Below the pieces are notes generated by a model. That model saw only the letters and a program-made list of their open reading frames with translations, ran no database searches and was not told the origin of the DNA. The translations under genes were made by a program, and so were the position numbers. From contig CM020619.1 in NCBI GenBank assembly GCA_009829735.1, positions 13,507,777 to 13,571,776 of the forward strand: a stretch of DNA of 64,000 nucleotides, given 5' to 3'. Shown here in pieces: positions 31,820-42,690 of the stretch (position 1 is the first letter of the stretch; each line of letters begins with the position of its first letter). The stretch comes from Pyropia yezoensis. Lineage: Eukaryota; Rhodophyta; Bangiophyceae; Bangiales; Bangiaceae.

Positions 31820-31824
31820 ATGTG

Positions 31825-33020
31825 ACTCCCATCCCTCGCCTTCCTGAGTCGCGGCTGCTACTCCCGCCGCGGCCCCGTCCTCCTATGGGGCCCGAGCGTG
31901 GGCGCTCCCAAGTCAGTCGGGGAGCTTCCCGACTGCAAGCTCAAGGATGTCTACTTGATCATCCCCGAGCCACGGCGGACCGACGTAAGGTACCGCCGGA
32001 CTCGTCGGTACCCCAACCAGGTGACTCTACCTGATGGGTGGTCTGCGACTACCAGCGCTACTCTGGCCCTGGCGGACGGGGCCGCGGCGTTGTCACCCCT
32101 CGCTAGGGGCGGGGATGGGAGTCACGACACCAAGGTGGTGCACGTGGTGTGCCCTTCCTCGTCCCTACCTGGGCGGAGAGGACGCCCACGCCCAACACGG
32201 TGTGGTGCGAGAGGAGTTCCGACTCCGGGGCTCCTCGGGCTTCCTCATCCACGGGTCGCGGGTGGAGTTCACCCATATTCTGGTGCAGGGGCAGCTGCTC
32301 CTGCGTGAGGGGTTGGGGGACCCTTCCCTTCCCTACGCGGAGGGGGTTACTCCCTCTACGTCGCCCCCTGGCTCTGGGTGGGCGACGTCATCGGCGACGA
32401 CTCGTCGTGGTGCTCATCGAGGAGCCCCTCGAAGCCGCGGGCGAGCTGTGCCGACGTCTTCCCCGCGGGTCACGACTCCGACCTCGGGGGGTGTGGAGCC
32501 GACTCAGGCTCCACCCTTCCAGTTCCTCGAACCCTTCCCCGACGTGGCGTTGGGTTCGCTACGGGTCCGAACTCCGGTCCCGATGCCGATTGCGCGTGGC
32601 GTCGGCGAGATGCTTCCCAACTTGGGAGCCATCATGTATGACGCCACGGTGGAGGCCTCACTCGTGGCCTCCCTTGACACGTTGGCTTGGGTCACCCGGC
32701 GTGTCAGTCACTTCCTCGCGTCGGGCAACTCAGCCACGGCGCGACAGTCATTGGCAGCTGAGGTCACTCGCCTCGCGGTTGGACACGAGTTTGTCCAACG
32801 GCTGCTGTCGACTCAGCAGCAGCTTCCGCGTCACGGAGGGAGTACCTCCGGACATCTTTCTTACGACGGGGATGGGTCCGCGAGTCGGCGGGCCCCTCCC
32901 AGTGCTTCCACTCCGGGGCCCTCCCGAGTGGGTTACGCCCCTCCGCTACCGGCCTACGACCCTGGGGGTTCGTGGTCGGGCGGTCCCTATAGTGGTGGGG
33001 GTGGGCATATGGAACGCTAG
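31825..33020 (+). pseudogene. antisense ORF of inverted element C copy, main part, frameshifted
   Basis: This continues the fragment at 6595-6843 after the ATGTG duplication. It starts with a Pro/Arg-rich stretch in the frame of 31825. Protein-like sequence then moves to the next frame around 31900-31930 (GELPDCKLKDVYLIIP, comparable to GRMRVDFHLVHP of B) and again near 32130. From there it runs in the frame ending at 33020 (EDAHAQHGVVREEFRL, comparable to DDRHAQLWRTRVGRGEVYL of B). It ends with the same helical and Gly-rich tail as the left arm. At least two frame changes mean it is not functional as read, unless introns explain them. Confidence 0.55.
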
Positions 33021-33148
33021 AGTCAGCGGTCGAACGACTTGTTCTTTTCTTGGCGAGAAGAGTGGTGTGTGTTCTTCTCGATTTGTATTGTGCCATAGTC
33101 GGCTTTGTTAGTAGAGAATCTTTGAAGAGCCATGGTATGTGTTTGTAC

Positions 33149-36100
33149 TCATGGTTGGCTTGCCGCTCTGCTCTGACTTGGAGCAGGGACTTCATCCCCC
33201 GACGTACGAGTGCTACGTCGGCGTATAGATATGCCCGCAGCCTGGCAGTATCTACGGACCTTCTCTACTGGTAGGTCCTCTACAAACTCCCATGTGTCGG
33301 AAGTTGGTCCATACCCGAACCACCTGACTCGGAGCATGAGTCGCCCCGACTCATCGTATCCGTGTCCGACAAACTTGTCGAACACCGCCTCCAACGGTTT
33401 ATTGGAGGAGGTCGGCAAGGATGGGACTTTCCATGCTTGCAAGGCCCTTTCCCAAGCGGGATCTGCCTCTGGGTGTTCGGGTGCGCGAGTTGCGTGATTC
33501 CCATTTATCGTCCGGATACCATCATCACTCTCGATGGTTAACCGCCGTCCATCCGTCTTAAGGATGTGATATGGTCCCAGAGTTTTGAAGACCAATTTCC
33601 CTCCCTTATTGTCGTGGGTGTTGACATAAATCCAATCTCCAACTCGGAGCGGATCGCGACGATATCTGACTCGGACATCGAAGTACCTCTTGTAACGAGC
33701 TTGGGCCTTCTCCATAGTAGCCCGGACAAGGGGTATCATCTCCTCCAGTCTCTGGAGTAGGGAGGCTTTCGCCTGACTCGGTGTTTGAGTCGAAGTCTCA
33801 CCCTCTGTCTGGGTGAGACGCTCCACAGCTACTGACGGAAGTCGTCGGGGGCAGACGAAGGCAAACGGTGCCTCTCCCGTACTACTGTGTACCTGGGAGT
33901 TGTATGCTGTCACGAGTAGTGACGCATAACGAGCCCATGTGACTACATGGTCATGGACATAGTGACGCAACTGGCGCACTAGAGTCCTGTTGAATCGTTC
34001 CACCTGCCCATTAGTCTGGGGGTGGTAAGGGGTTGCGAAATTCGTCTGCACCCCCAACATCTTCATGACTCCCTGATACAGGACGGACGCAAACTGTGGT
34101 CCGTTATCCGAAAGGATAGAGTCGGGGATGCCATAACTGGCAACCCAGACGTCGAGTAACTCACTCAGAACGTCCACGGCTGTGATATCCTTGAGTGGGG
34201 ACACCCGTGTGAGCTTAGTAAAGCGATCACACATCACCAGAAGGTACTCATATCCCTCTGGTGTTCGTGGTAGTGGACCGAGTAAGTCCACTGCTATCGC
34301 TGCAAACGGCTCTGTTGCAGGAAAGAGTCTCATGGAAGAAGTCTGCCGGGACTCCATGAGTCTATTCTTTGCGCAAGTCGCGCATGCGGCTACATACCCG
34401 TACACATCAGCCACGAGTGATGGCCAATAGTACTTCTTGCGTAGGGTCTGATACATCCTCGTAGACCCTGGGTGTCCACCCAACGGTGAGGAGTGCTCCC
34501 GTTGGAGGATACTCTTGCGTAACTCCTTGGGGACGACGACTTGCTTGTCCCCCTGGGTATATCCCTTAGGGCAGAGTATGCCGTTGTCATTCAGGAAGAA
34601 CCGAGTCGGTTGAGCCTGGTCGAGCTCCTTCCTGAGTCGTCGACAAAGTTTGTCGCTCTCCTGTGCCTGAACAAACTCATCCAGAGACACGGGTAATAGC
34701 TTGGCCATGCCAGGCATCCTCGGGTCGAGGACAGTTCCGGAGCGAGTGGTCACCGCCACATGAGGGAGTTCCTCAGGGATGGGGGAAGAGTCTTTCCCAT
34801 CCGTCGGTATGCGAGACAACGCGTCTGCAACCGCATGCTTCGGGCCTGGCCGATACTCAGCATCATAATCGAACTCAGCGAGGCAGAGTCGCCATCGATT
34901 GAGTCGGTTATTCGTACAGGCTGTAGTGGTGAGTATCCACTTCAGAGCCTTGTGGTCACACCGAATGAGGAACTTCCTTCCTTCGATGTATGGCCGTAGC
35001 ATGGAGACTGCCCATACTACGCCAAGGCCCTCTACCTCCGTCACAGAATAGTTCTTCTGGGCCGGTGAGAGTCCTTTGCTAAAGTAGCCAACGGGTAAAT
35101 ACTCCCCCGAAGGCTGTTGTTGGAGTAAGCAACAACCGAGTTGGTTGTGACTTGCGTCCACATCAACAATGTAGTGAGCCCCCGGTTTGGGGATCGCTAA
35201 CACCGGTGGGTTGCAGAGGAGTTCTCGCAACCTATCAAACGCTTCTTGCTCCGGGGGTTTGGGAGCATCCAAGCGCTTGGGCATCTTGGAACTTACCAAG
35301 TGGTTCAACGGTGCAGACACTTTGGCATAGTTCGCCACGAAGCGTCTGTACACGTTACACATACCCAGGAAGCTCCTGAGTTGTGTCTGCGTCTGGGGGA
35401 ACTTCGCCCGACGGATGGCCATGAGGTTCTTCTCATTGACCAGAATGCGACCTGGCCGGACTATATGGCCGAGGTACTCCACCTCATTACTAAAGAGGTG
35501 GCACTTCGTAGGTTTGAGTGTTACTCCTGCTTCACCCAACAGGGTAAACACTCTGTCCAAGTGGGACAGGTGTTCTTCGGCAGTCCCGGAGAACACAATG
35601 ATATCGTCCAGATACACCAGGGCGATCTGCCACTTGACTCCGGCAAGTATCAAGTCAATAGCACGCTGGAAAGTCGCAGGTGCATTGCAAAGCCCGAAAG
35701 GGAGCCGTGTACACTGATAAGCTCCACAGTGACACGTGAAGGTGGTCAAGTGTCTGTCCTCCTTGCGGATGGGTATCTGCCAGAACCCCGCGTTGCAGTC
35801 CAACGTGGAAAAGTACTGTGCCTCACCGAGTGAGTCGAGGCAATCGTCCATACGGGGTAAGGGGTAACTATCCCTTACCGTCCGCTCGTTTAGCTTACGA
35901 TAATCGATGCAGAACCGCATCGTGCCGTCTGACTTGGGCACCAAGACGATGGGGCTGGCCCACTCACTTGAGCAAGGCTCAATGACACTCATGTCTTGCA
36001 TCCGTTGGACCTGCTCTCGGGTGAGTTCCCGTGAGTCTGGTCCCATACGGTAGGGACTCAGGCGAACTGGCCTAGCCCTGGCTTCAACACCATTCTGTGT

Positions 36101-36260
36101 TCGGTGGCCTTGATGAGCCCAAGGTCACCATTCCACAACTTGTGATGCTTCTGGATTAACTCATCCAGTCGTCCATGTAAACACTCCGGGATGTTCTCCC
36201 GATGTACCGTCGGCGACTTAGCCGTCGATGAACTCGATTGGTCGGCAGAGCCTGCCGTTC
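33149..36260 (-). pseudogene. pol: Pol of inverted element C copy, 5' end lost at the gap
   Basis: Minus-strand copy of the C pol from the chromodomain (stop at 33149) back through integrase, RNase H and reverse transcriptase. An uninterrupted frame runs from an internal ATG at 36046 (965 codons). Upstream of that a one-base loss in a G run, relative to 27860, breaks the frame. The sequence reaches the N run at 36260, before the protease. If the indel is a sequencing error, the copy is simply an unfinished intact pol. Confidence 0.85.
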
Positions 36261-36672
36261 NNNNNNNNNNNNNNNNNNNNNNNNNNNNNNNNNNNNNNNN
36301 NNNNNNNNNNNNNNNNNNNNNNNNNNNNNNNNNNNNNNNNNNNNNNNNNNNNNNNNNNNNNNNNNNNNNNNNNNNNNNNNNNNNNNNNNNNNNNNNNNNN
36401 NNNNNNNNNNNNNNNNNNNNNNNNNNNNNNNNNNNNNNNNNNNNNNNNNNNNNNNNNNNNNNNNNNNNNNNNNNNNNNNNNNNNNNNNNNNNNNNNNNNN
36501 NNNNNNNNNNNNNNNNNNNNNNNNNNNNNNNNNNNNNNNNNNNNNNNNNNNNNNNNNNNNNNNNNNNNNNNNNNNNNNNNNNNNNNNNNNNNNNNNNNNN
36601 NNNNNNNNNNNNNNNNNNNNNNNNNNNNNNNNNNNNNNNNNNNNNNNNNNNNNNNNNNNNNNNNNNNNNNNN
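36261..36672. other. assembly gap (412 N)
   Basis: An unbroken run of N. It begins exactly where the right arm of the inverted repeat stops, and the sequence after it is unrelated to retrotransposons. The join across it is therefore a scaffold join, not sequence evidence of adjacency. Confidence 1.
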
Positions 36673-37024
36673 AAATTCTATGCATACCGTCGCGTGGGCG
36701 TGTCGCCCGTCGACCGGCGTCAAAAAAGGCGCGCTTTTTTGCCCGACATCGTTTGCGCGCGTTTTTCTGTGCCATCGTCATGGTTTGGCGGGAGACCGCA
36801 AGGAATGAAAGAATTAATTTATGCTGATGATCTCGCCACCCGTTCCTTACTTCCTTTCATCTCATCAACTATACCATGTAAGGAAGAAATGATCCGTAGA
36901 GATGCCATCTGATTCAGAAATCCTTCCTGTCACAGTTCATTCCTTCCATACTTGCACACACACACCCGGCCGCGGCTCATTGTCACGCTACCGCCCCGCG
37001 CGCCACACCTCCCTACCCCCCCGC
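36673..37024. other. no gene recognised
   Basis: Short stretch after the gap. It contains a near-palindrome of A and T runs around GGCGCGC (about 36722-36740), a lower-GC part (36780-36950) and a CA-rich start of the GC-rich region. Nothing codes convincingly. Confidence 0.4.
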
Positions 37025-37262
37025 CTACACGACCACCACACCCGCCCGTACCCGAAGCCGCCGCCACGCCCGCGACGCCCCGCGGGGTGCGCCGCCCCCC
37101 CCATCCCCACCCAAGAACCCCGCCGCTGACACGGTTGCTGCCATTGCCGGCGCTGCGGGAAACCAGCTGCAGCCGCCACCCGCGGCAGGCGTCCTCATCA
37201 GCGGCGTCAGCCGGGACCGCAGCTCGGCCGATACGGGCGGCCACGCTACCTCCGCCGCCGCA

Positions 37263-37306
<44 letters not shown>

Positions 37307-38782
37307 TGCCGCCGTTGTCCTTGTCACGGTAGACGACGCGACAGCACCCGCCGCCGCCGTTGGCGACACGCCCCACGTGCCGTCGGCGGAGGCGGCACCT
37401 GCGGGAGTCCCCGCCGCGGCAACGGTGGCGCCGCCGCCGCCGACGTTGCCACCGGCGCTGCCGTCCCTGCCAGCGGGGTGGCCGCCCGCCGACACGGGCG
37501 ACAGCGGCGGCAGCGGCCGTGCCGCTGCCGGCCACCGCCGCCGTGTGGGCGTGGCGGGGGCGGCGGGCGGTGGGGGGGGTGGCGGCGGCAAGGTCGACGG
37601 GGAGGCTGGGGGCGACGCCTCTGCCGCAGGGGGGGGGGGGGGGGCGCCGCCGCCCGCCGGCGGCTGCCGGCGGGGCCGCTTGGCCGCCCGTCCCAGAGAC
37701 GACGGCGACAGCGGCGGGTGCGGCGACGGGGGCGGCGGGTACGGCGACGGCGGCGGCGGGCACGCCGCCGCCGGGCGGCCGCGATGGCGCGGCTGGGTGC
37801 CGACGGCACCCCCGCCGCCGCCGCTGTCGCAACCTTTGTCTGGGCCTCGAGCGCAGCCGGCAGCCGCTGCCGTGCGGCCGCCGCTCGGGAGCACTTGTGG
37901 ACACGGGCGGTGGCGGGAGCTGCCCCCGTTCGCCGCCGTTGCCGCCACCTCCGCCGCTGCCGGCGACTGCGTGTGATAGTTGTTGGATGACACACACGAC
38001 GTCGGTAGGGCGGGCGGGGGGGGGAGGGGGGGGGGCGGGGTGGCTGCCGCCAGCCCTGCCGCCACGTCCGCCTCGTCGAGGGACACGACCTGAAGCCGGA
38101 GCGGGTCCCCACTGGTGGAGACAGCGGTGACGGCAGACGCTGTCGCGGCTGCTGCCGGCGGCGGCGGCACCGCCCATGGCAGGTCGGCGGCTGCGCACAG
38201 GGCCGGCGGGAGAGGGGGTGGGGGTGGCGGCAGCGGTGGGGGGGGTGGCAGCCGCAGCAGTGGCGGCGGCGGCGGCGGCGGCGGTGGCGGTGGTGGCGCC
38301 AGCAGTGGCGGCGGCGGCGCCAGTAGCGACGGCGACAATGGGGGAGGGGGGGAAAGCGGCAGGCCCAGGTCCATCACCGACGCCATCAGCGCGTCCGCCG
38401 CCTCCTCATCGTCGCCCCCGCCGTGCGCAACGGTGGCGGCGGCGGCGGCGGCGGCGGCGGCTGCCGCGGTGCCCGCCGCGATGGTCAGCGACGACAAGGT
38501 CGGGCCGGGCGACGTCGGCGAGCGCAGCGCCGAGGAGGATGGGCCCAGCGGCGGCGACACGGGCGGCCACGCCCACCCCGCCGGCGGCGACGGAGGCGGC
38601 GACGCTGCGCCCGCGGGGGGCAGCAGGCAGCTCAGCGACGCAGACAGGGGGGAGAGGGGCGTCAGCGGCGCCGCCGCCGCCGCCGGGGAGGTCAGGGTGG
38701 GGGACGGCAGGGGGAGGGGGGGGGCCCCCGACCACCACCCAAAAGGGAGGTGCGGCGGCAGCAGCATCCGGTGGGCGGCCAT
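37025..38782 (-). CDS. candidate Pro/Ala-rich nuclear protein
   Basis: ATG 38782 gives 585 residues. Most is Pro, Ala and Gly homopolymer from GCC/GGC runs. Short non-repetitive islands make this frame more credible than its rivals: GGDDEEAADALMASVMDLGL, DPLRLQVVSLDEADVAAGL, a basic cluster GRAAKRPRRQPP that fits a nuclear localisation signal, and SAELRSRLTPLMRTP near the end. No domain is recognised. Long open frames occur on the other strand and in other frames here (for example plus 38115-38984 and minus 36930-38198), so the call is uncertain. A disordered transcriptional regulator is one possibility. Confidence 0.35.
37250..38470. repeat. GCC/GGC trinucleotide-rich tract
   Basis: Interrupted runs of (GCC)n at about 37253-37318 and (GGC)n at about 38255-38300 and 38425-38463, with similar motifs between. 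They open reading frames in most phases of both strands. Confidence 0.85.
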
Positions 38783-40680
38783 GCTCCTCGCGACAGTGCG
38801 CGGCGGCGGCCAACAGGCGGCGGCGGCGTCGGCGTCGCCTCGCCCCGCAAACTGGGGATGGCGGTGTGCTGGCGGGGGCGGGTTGGCGCCCTACAAGTGG
38901 GGAGGGAGAGCGGGGCGGTGCAGGGGGGAGGCGGGGGGGGGAGAGGAGGAAGGGGACGTCGACGGCGTTTGGGGGGCGGTGTGAGAGGAGGGCGGTGATG
39001 GGGTAGGGGGAGGGCACACCCGACGACAGGGGGGCGGCGCCGCGCGTGTGCTTGCGCGGGTCGTCTGTGCGGCGACGCTGTCCCCCTGACCCGTGCCCCT
39101 TGCGTCACAGCGGCGGCTGCTTTGTGCCGACCGCCGGTGGTCGCCGCGCAGCAGACGGCCCCGCGGGGTCGGCTCATAAGCGGGCGAGCCGGGCAGCGGA
39201 AGGAGGGGCGAGAGTGGGTGGGGTCGTCATACTCGTCGTACTCGCTCCCCCCCCTCCCGCCACCCCGCTGCCTCCCCCCCGACAACCGCCCACGGCCGTC
39301 GCGCCACCCGGCCCCCTCCCCTACCCTGCGCTCTCGCGCCGCCGCCCCCCCTCTGCACTCGCCCAGCAGCTGCGGCGGAAAGGGGGGGCGGCGCGGGGGG
39401 GTGGAGTCGTGGGTGGAGGCGTGGGTGGATGGGGGTGGTACATACATAGACGGCTGCCCCGCCCGCAGCTCCCGGCGGGGCCCCCGCCCTACTAGAGGCG
39501 ACAGCGCAGTCAACACACACCCCCGCAGGGCGGGCGTCGGGGGGCAAAGCGGGGAATGAAAAGAGCCCGCGAGCCGCCTGTGTGAGGGGGCTCCCGCCAA
39601 CCACAACGTCTTGCCAGCGAGGACGGCGGCGTCTGGGGAGGGGCAGGGCAGCGAGGCTGCGCCAGCCGCCGCCGGGCTTGTGCGGGTGGCGACCGCGGCG
39701 ATGGGGTGTGTGGGAGGGCGGCCTCGTCGTGTGGGGGGGCGGGGGGGGAGGGCGGAAAGTGTGAACGGAAGGGGGCACCGCCAGCAGCAGGAGGGGCGGA
39801 TCCTCTCAGCGGCGGTGGTGGCGCCGGCGCCAGCCCCCCCCGTCCTCCCCCCCAGCGACGCGTGGCCCACGAGCACTCCAGGCCGCGGGCAGCCAGAGGG
39901 CTCGCCAATCCCGAGGACGAACAAACCGCCGCGGCGTCAAGGGCGGCAGTGGAGGTGAGGGGCGAAGGGGGGGAGTGGGTGCTGTGCGGCTTGTGGCGAA
40001 GAGGGGCGCACACTGCCCCACTCATGGCCCCACTGTCGGGAGGGGGCCGCGAGCGTCAGCTGCGGCCGCCGCCCGCACCCCCCTCGCCTTCCCGCGCTCC
40101 CACCCGCGCCCCCTCACGACACGTCAGGCGACGTCCCGCGTCCCGGCAGGCGCCACCCCTTGCGTAGTGGGCGCCCGTCGCCCTGACGGTGGGGGGGGTG
40201 GGCCGGCCCTCGATTTCCCACGCCCTCCCCACTCCCCGTCCACTGAACAGGAGACTGCATACACTCCGCCCCTCTCGAGCGGGGTCCGCGCGTCGTCCCA
40301 GAGAAACACTGGGCCACCGCCCACTGGGGCGGACCTCGTACTCATCGGGCATTGAGGGTGGGGGGTCCAAGTCTGCGGAGTATGACAGACGAGGCTCAAG
40401 TGGCGCCAAGGCGGCCGAGGTGTGGGGCGACCAGCCAATCAGCTGCCCACTGGGCGGTCGACGCTGCCAGCGCGCCACCCCTCGACGGGCGGACGGAGCG
40501 GTGGCGGCGCGAGCCGAGGCGGTGTGCGCCCGCGGGCCGGCGGCCACGCCGTGGCTGGGGTGGGACGCGGGACGGACGACCGCGGTGTCTGCCCATCCCG
40601 TGTCCCACGCGCGCTCTGCGGGCGCTGCACACGGGGATCAGCGACCGGGGGTGTTTCCGAAACTGGTTGAACCGGAACTG
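38783..40680. other. no gene recognised; GC-rich
   Basis: Very GC-rich with long C and G runs. Overlapping frames on both strands (for example minus 38692-39924) are all biased to Pro, Arg, Gly and Ala. I found no domain, motif or conserved-looking block. Confidence 0.4.
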
Positions 40681-40685
40681 AGGGC

Positions 40686-40713
40686 GTATCCGTCTGACTC
40701 CAGATTTTCACAA
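40686..40713 (+). repeat. 28-bp inverted repeat, left copy (partner 48464-48491)
   Basis: Core GTATCCGTCTGAC, then CCAG and TTTTCACAA. The reverse complement lies at 48464-48491 with two mismatches over 28 positions. A partial third copy (ACCAGATTTTCACAACT) is at about 40867-40883. The pair brackets the hAT element and could be the ends of an older element into which hAT inserted. Confidence 0.6.
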
Positions 40714-40883
40714 CTCGCATATGAGGGAAGGTTGCCAGGCTGCTTTTTTCTCGAAAAACATATTAGCGGGCTCGGCAGCACGTCAGGAGTCCGGCCTTTT
40801 TGTCCGTTTCTGCGGGCGATGCCTGGTTGCTGAGAAAAAAAATGCACCCTCGTTTGGGGGGGTACACCAGATTTTCACAACTC

Positions 40884-41606
40884 TCGTTTACATATCAGGG
40901 CAGCCACCTGGGGCACCTCTTACAGAGATACAGCAGAAAAAACTTGATTGTATTTGTAGTCGTGGAGCATATTTTCACGTCCGTCGACCAATGAGAGCGA
41001 AGAGAGTTGAAGCAGCACGACCCCTTCGCGATCGTGTCGTCCGGCATCACAGCCCCTGAGCTCCAAAAAGCATCCCCCCCTGCTCCGGGGTGGTCACGCG
41101 TCGCCCCCCCCGTCCCCCAATAGCGACGGAGCTCGCTGGGACTTGCGGCTGGTAGAGATGCTCGCCTGCTCCACGGGTAGCGCTTTGCGTCTGAAAGAAC
41201 ATGGGAACAGATGCTCTTTTCCCACTTCAATGAGCCTGATGATAGCACCTCCCTCGCCCCTCGCTGACAGCGACGCGTCCGTGAGGGAGGGTGGCCGTGC
41301 TGGGGAAAGCGTGGGGCAGACTGTTGCTGTGCAGCGGTGTGGGGCGCGCCCGCTGGCTCCCGCCAACACCCTATCGAGAACAGCCGGGGGGGTTAAGGGG
41401 GGAAGGTGGGAAGGGTGAGAGCAAGCGGGATTAGGCGCTTGCGCCACCGTCAGCCCACTGCAGCAAATAGAGAGGTCCTAGTAGGCCGGGACAGGCCCAT
41501 AGACGTGTTCTGCTCTTCTGGTGACTCTGCCAAGGAGCTCAAACCCGGCATAGGAGGAGGAAGAGGGCAGCTGGGCACAGGTGGGGCGAACGGGACGCGC
41601 GGATGC
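40884..41606. other. no gene recognised
   Basis: Mixed-composition DNA left of the hAT element. Short frames on both strands, none recognisable. Confidence 0.35.
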
Positions 41607-41614
41607 GTTGCAAA
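41607..41614. repeat. hAT target-site duplication GTTGCAAA, left
   Basis: GTTGCAAA abuts the left terminal repeat. An identical 8-mer is at 48123-48130. Eight-base duplications are the hallmark of hAT insertion. Confidence 0.92.
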
Positions 41615-41740
41615 TAGGCTTGGGTATCACGCGCCGCACGTGATGTAAGATCACGTATTTTGCGTGATCCCATGCGTGATTTAGCGCGTGATCACACGTC
41701 ACGCCCCGCCAGAAAGGGCGTGATTGGGGGCGTGATTAGG
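41615..41740. repeat. left end of hAT: terminal repeat and subterminal motifs
   Basis: The 21-bp terminal repeat is followed to about 41740 by repeated GTGATC-like motifs in both orientations (for example 41636-41655, 41663-41670, 41685-41706, 41718-41735). Confidence 0.8.
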
Positions 41741-42370
41741 AGTTAAGTATACCATACAAATACTACATCTCACGTGGAAACCGGCTATAATTGCACAGTG
41801 CCTCTGCCCTCCTCCCAGTGGTCCTCCCGCATGTCCGCCGTCAAGAAGCAGCGTCCAGCACACCGCGGACGACGCCGTGCGTCCGCTTCGGCGATGCGCA
41901 CCCCGACGCCGGCGCCCATGTCGCCGGCAGCCGCCGCGGCGCCGGCAGCGTCCGCCGTCGCGCCCGCCGGCATGGATGGCAGCGGCGGTGGTGGCGGCGG
42001 CGGTGGTGGCGGCGGCGGCGGTCGAAGCTGCGTCAGCGGCGGCGGCGGCGGCGGCGGTGACCGCGACCGCGGGGGCGGTGGCGGTGGCGGGCTGCCCGCG
42101 GGGCGCGCCAAGTCGCCCCCGGCGAGCAATGGCGCGGCGGGGGTGTGCCCCCCGCTGCTGGCGTCCTCTCCCCCTCCACCAGACCGACCCCCTCCCCCTA
42201 GAATCGCAACGGCGGTGGTGGCGGCAGCAGTGGCCGCAGCAGCGGTGGTGGTGGCGGCGGTGGCGGCAGCGGTCGTGGCGGCGGCGGCGGCAGTGGTGGT
42301 GGTGGCGGCGGCGGCGCTCACCGGCTGTCGCGGTCGGCGTCCCCCCCCCCTCCCCCGCCTTTCCACCTCC

Positions 42371-42690
42371 TACGCGCGGGCGCTCAACGACCGGCTTGCC
42401 CTCCCCCTCCTCCGCCGCTCCCTCGCCGCCCTCTTTGCCCCCCACGGGCGGGTGCTCTTCATCTTGGCGGGCCACGCGCGCCGCATGCGCGGGTAGGCGT
42501 GGGTGACCGTTGCGGGTAGGCATGGGTGGCCTTTGCGTCCGCGGCCGACGCGGCCGCCGCCGCCGCCGCCGTGCACGGCACCCTCTTTCTTGGCGTGCCT
42601 CTGGGCGTGGCGCCCGCGCACGCGTGGAGCGACGCGGCGGCCAGGGCGGACGGGAGCTACGTCAAGGGTGCCCGCCTGCGGGCGCCGCCG
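42371..42690 (+). pseudogene. U1A/U2B''-like RRM fragment inside the hAT element
   Basis: The first half, in the frame ending at TAG 42494-42496, reads YARALNDRLALPLLRRSL, then ALFAPHGRVLFIL, then ARRMRG. The second half, one frame over from 42520, reads AWVAFASAADAAAAAAAVHG, then PLGVAPAHAWSD, then ADGSYVKGARLR. The order and spacing follow the first RRM of the U1A/U2B'' spliceosomal proteins, including the LN, RRMRG-Q-A and final K-G pieces; known members bind U1 or U2 snRNA hairpins. A TAG stands where Gln is expected after MRG. A 23-bp tandem duplication (42489-42511, 42512-42534) repeats this spot and shifts the frame. It is most likely a captured, decayed host gene piece. Confidence 0.6.

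Larger units (their letters stand above)
27676..36260. repeat. large inverted repeat (arms ~4.12 kb, spacer ~345 bp)
   Basis: Left arm 27676-31796 and right arm 32141-36260 are reverse complements; for most of their length paired coordinates sum to 63937. I noticed only about five differences: a base near 27846, a G-run indel (four versus three G) near 27860, PQPQ/PQTQ near 28545, GAC/AAC near 28790, and a base near 31662. The spacer holds the B LTR end (31791-31819, partly overlapping the arm edge) and about 320 bp of C antisense gene. The right arm ends at the N run. Confidence 0.93.

Noticed and set aside
31896-33111. Other long open frames across the C antisense gene (for example 32149-33111 and its mirror 30826-31788)
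   Set aside because: Arg/Ser/Pro-rich shadow of the frame ending at 33020/30917. The latter has helical blocks resembling the other elements.
27676-36260. Palindrome as a missed-adapter long-read artefact only
   Set aside because: The arms differ at several bases and the spacer contains a B LTR end plus unique C sequence, so a simple hairpin read does not explain it. Other assembly causes stay open.
38115-38984. Plus-strand Gly/Ala-rich ORFs opposite the Pro/Ala-rich frame
   Set aside because: They consist almost wholly of GGC-repeat products with no non-repetitive islands. Both strands cannot be credited.
42491-42519. A tiny GT-AG intron between the two RRM halves
   Set aside because: At 23-29 bp it would be far below known intron sizes. 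The stretch is plainly a tandem duplication, and splicing there does not restore the reading frame.
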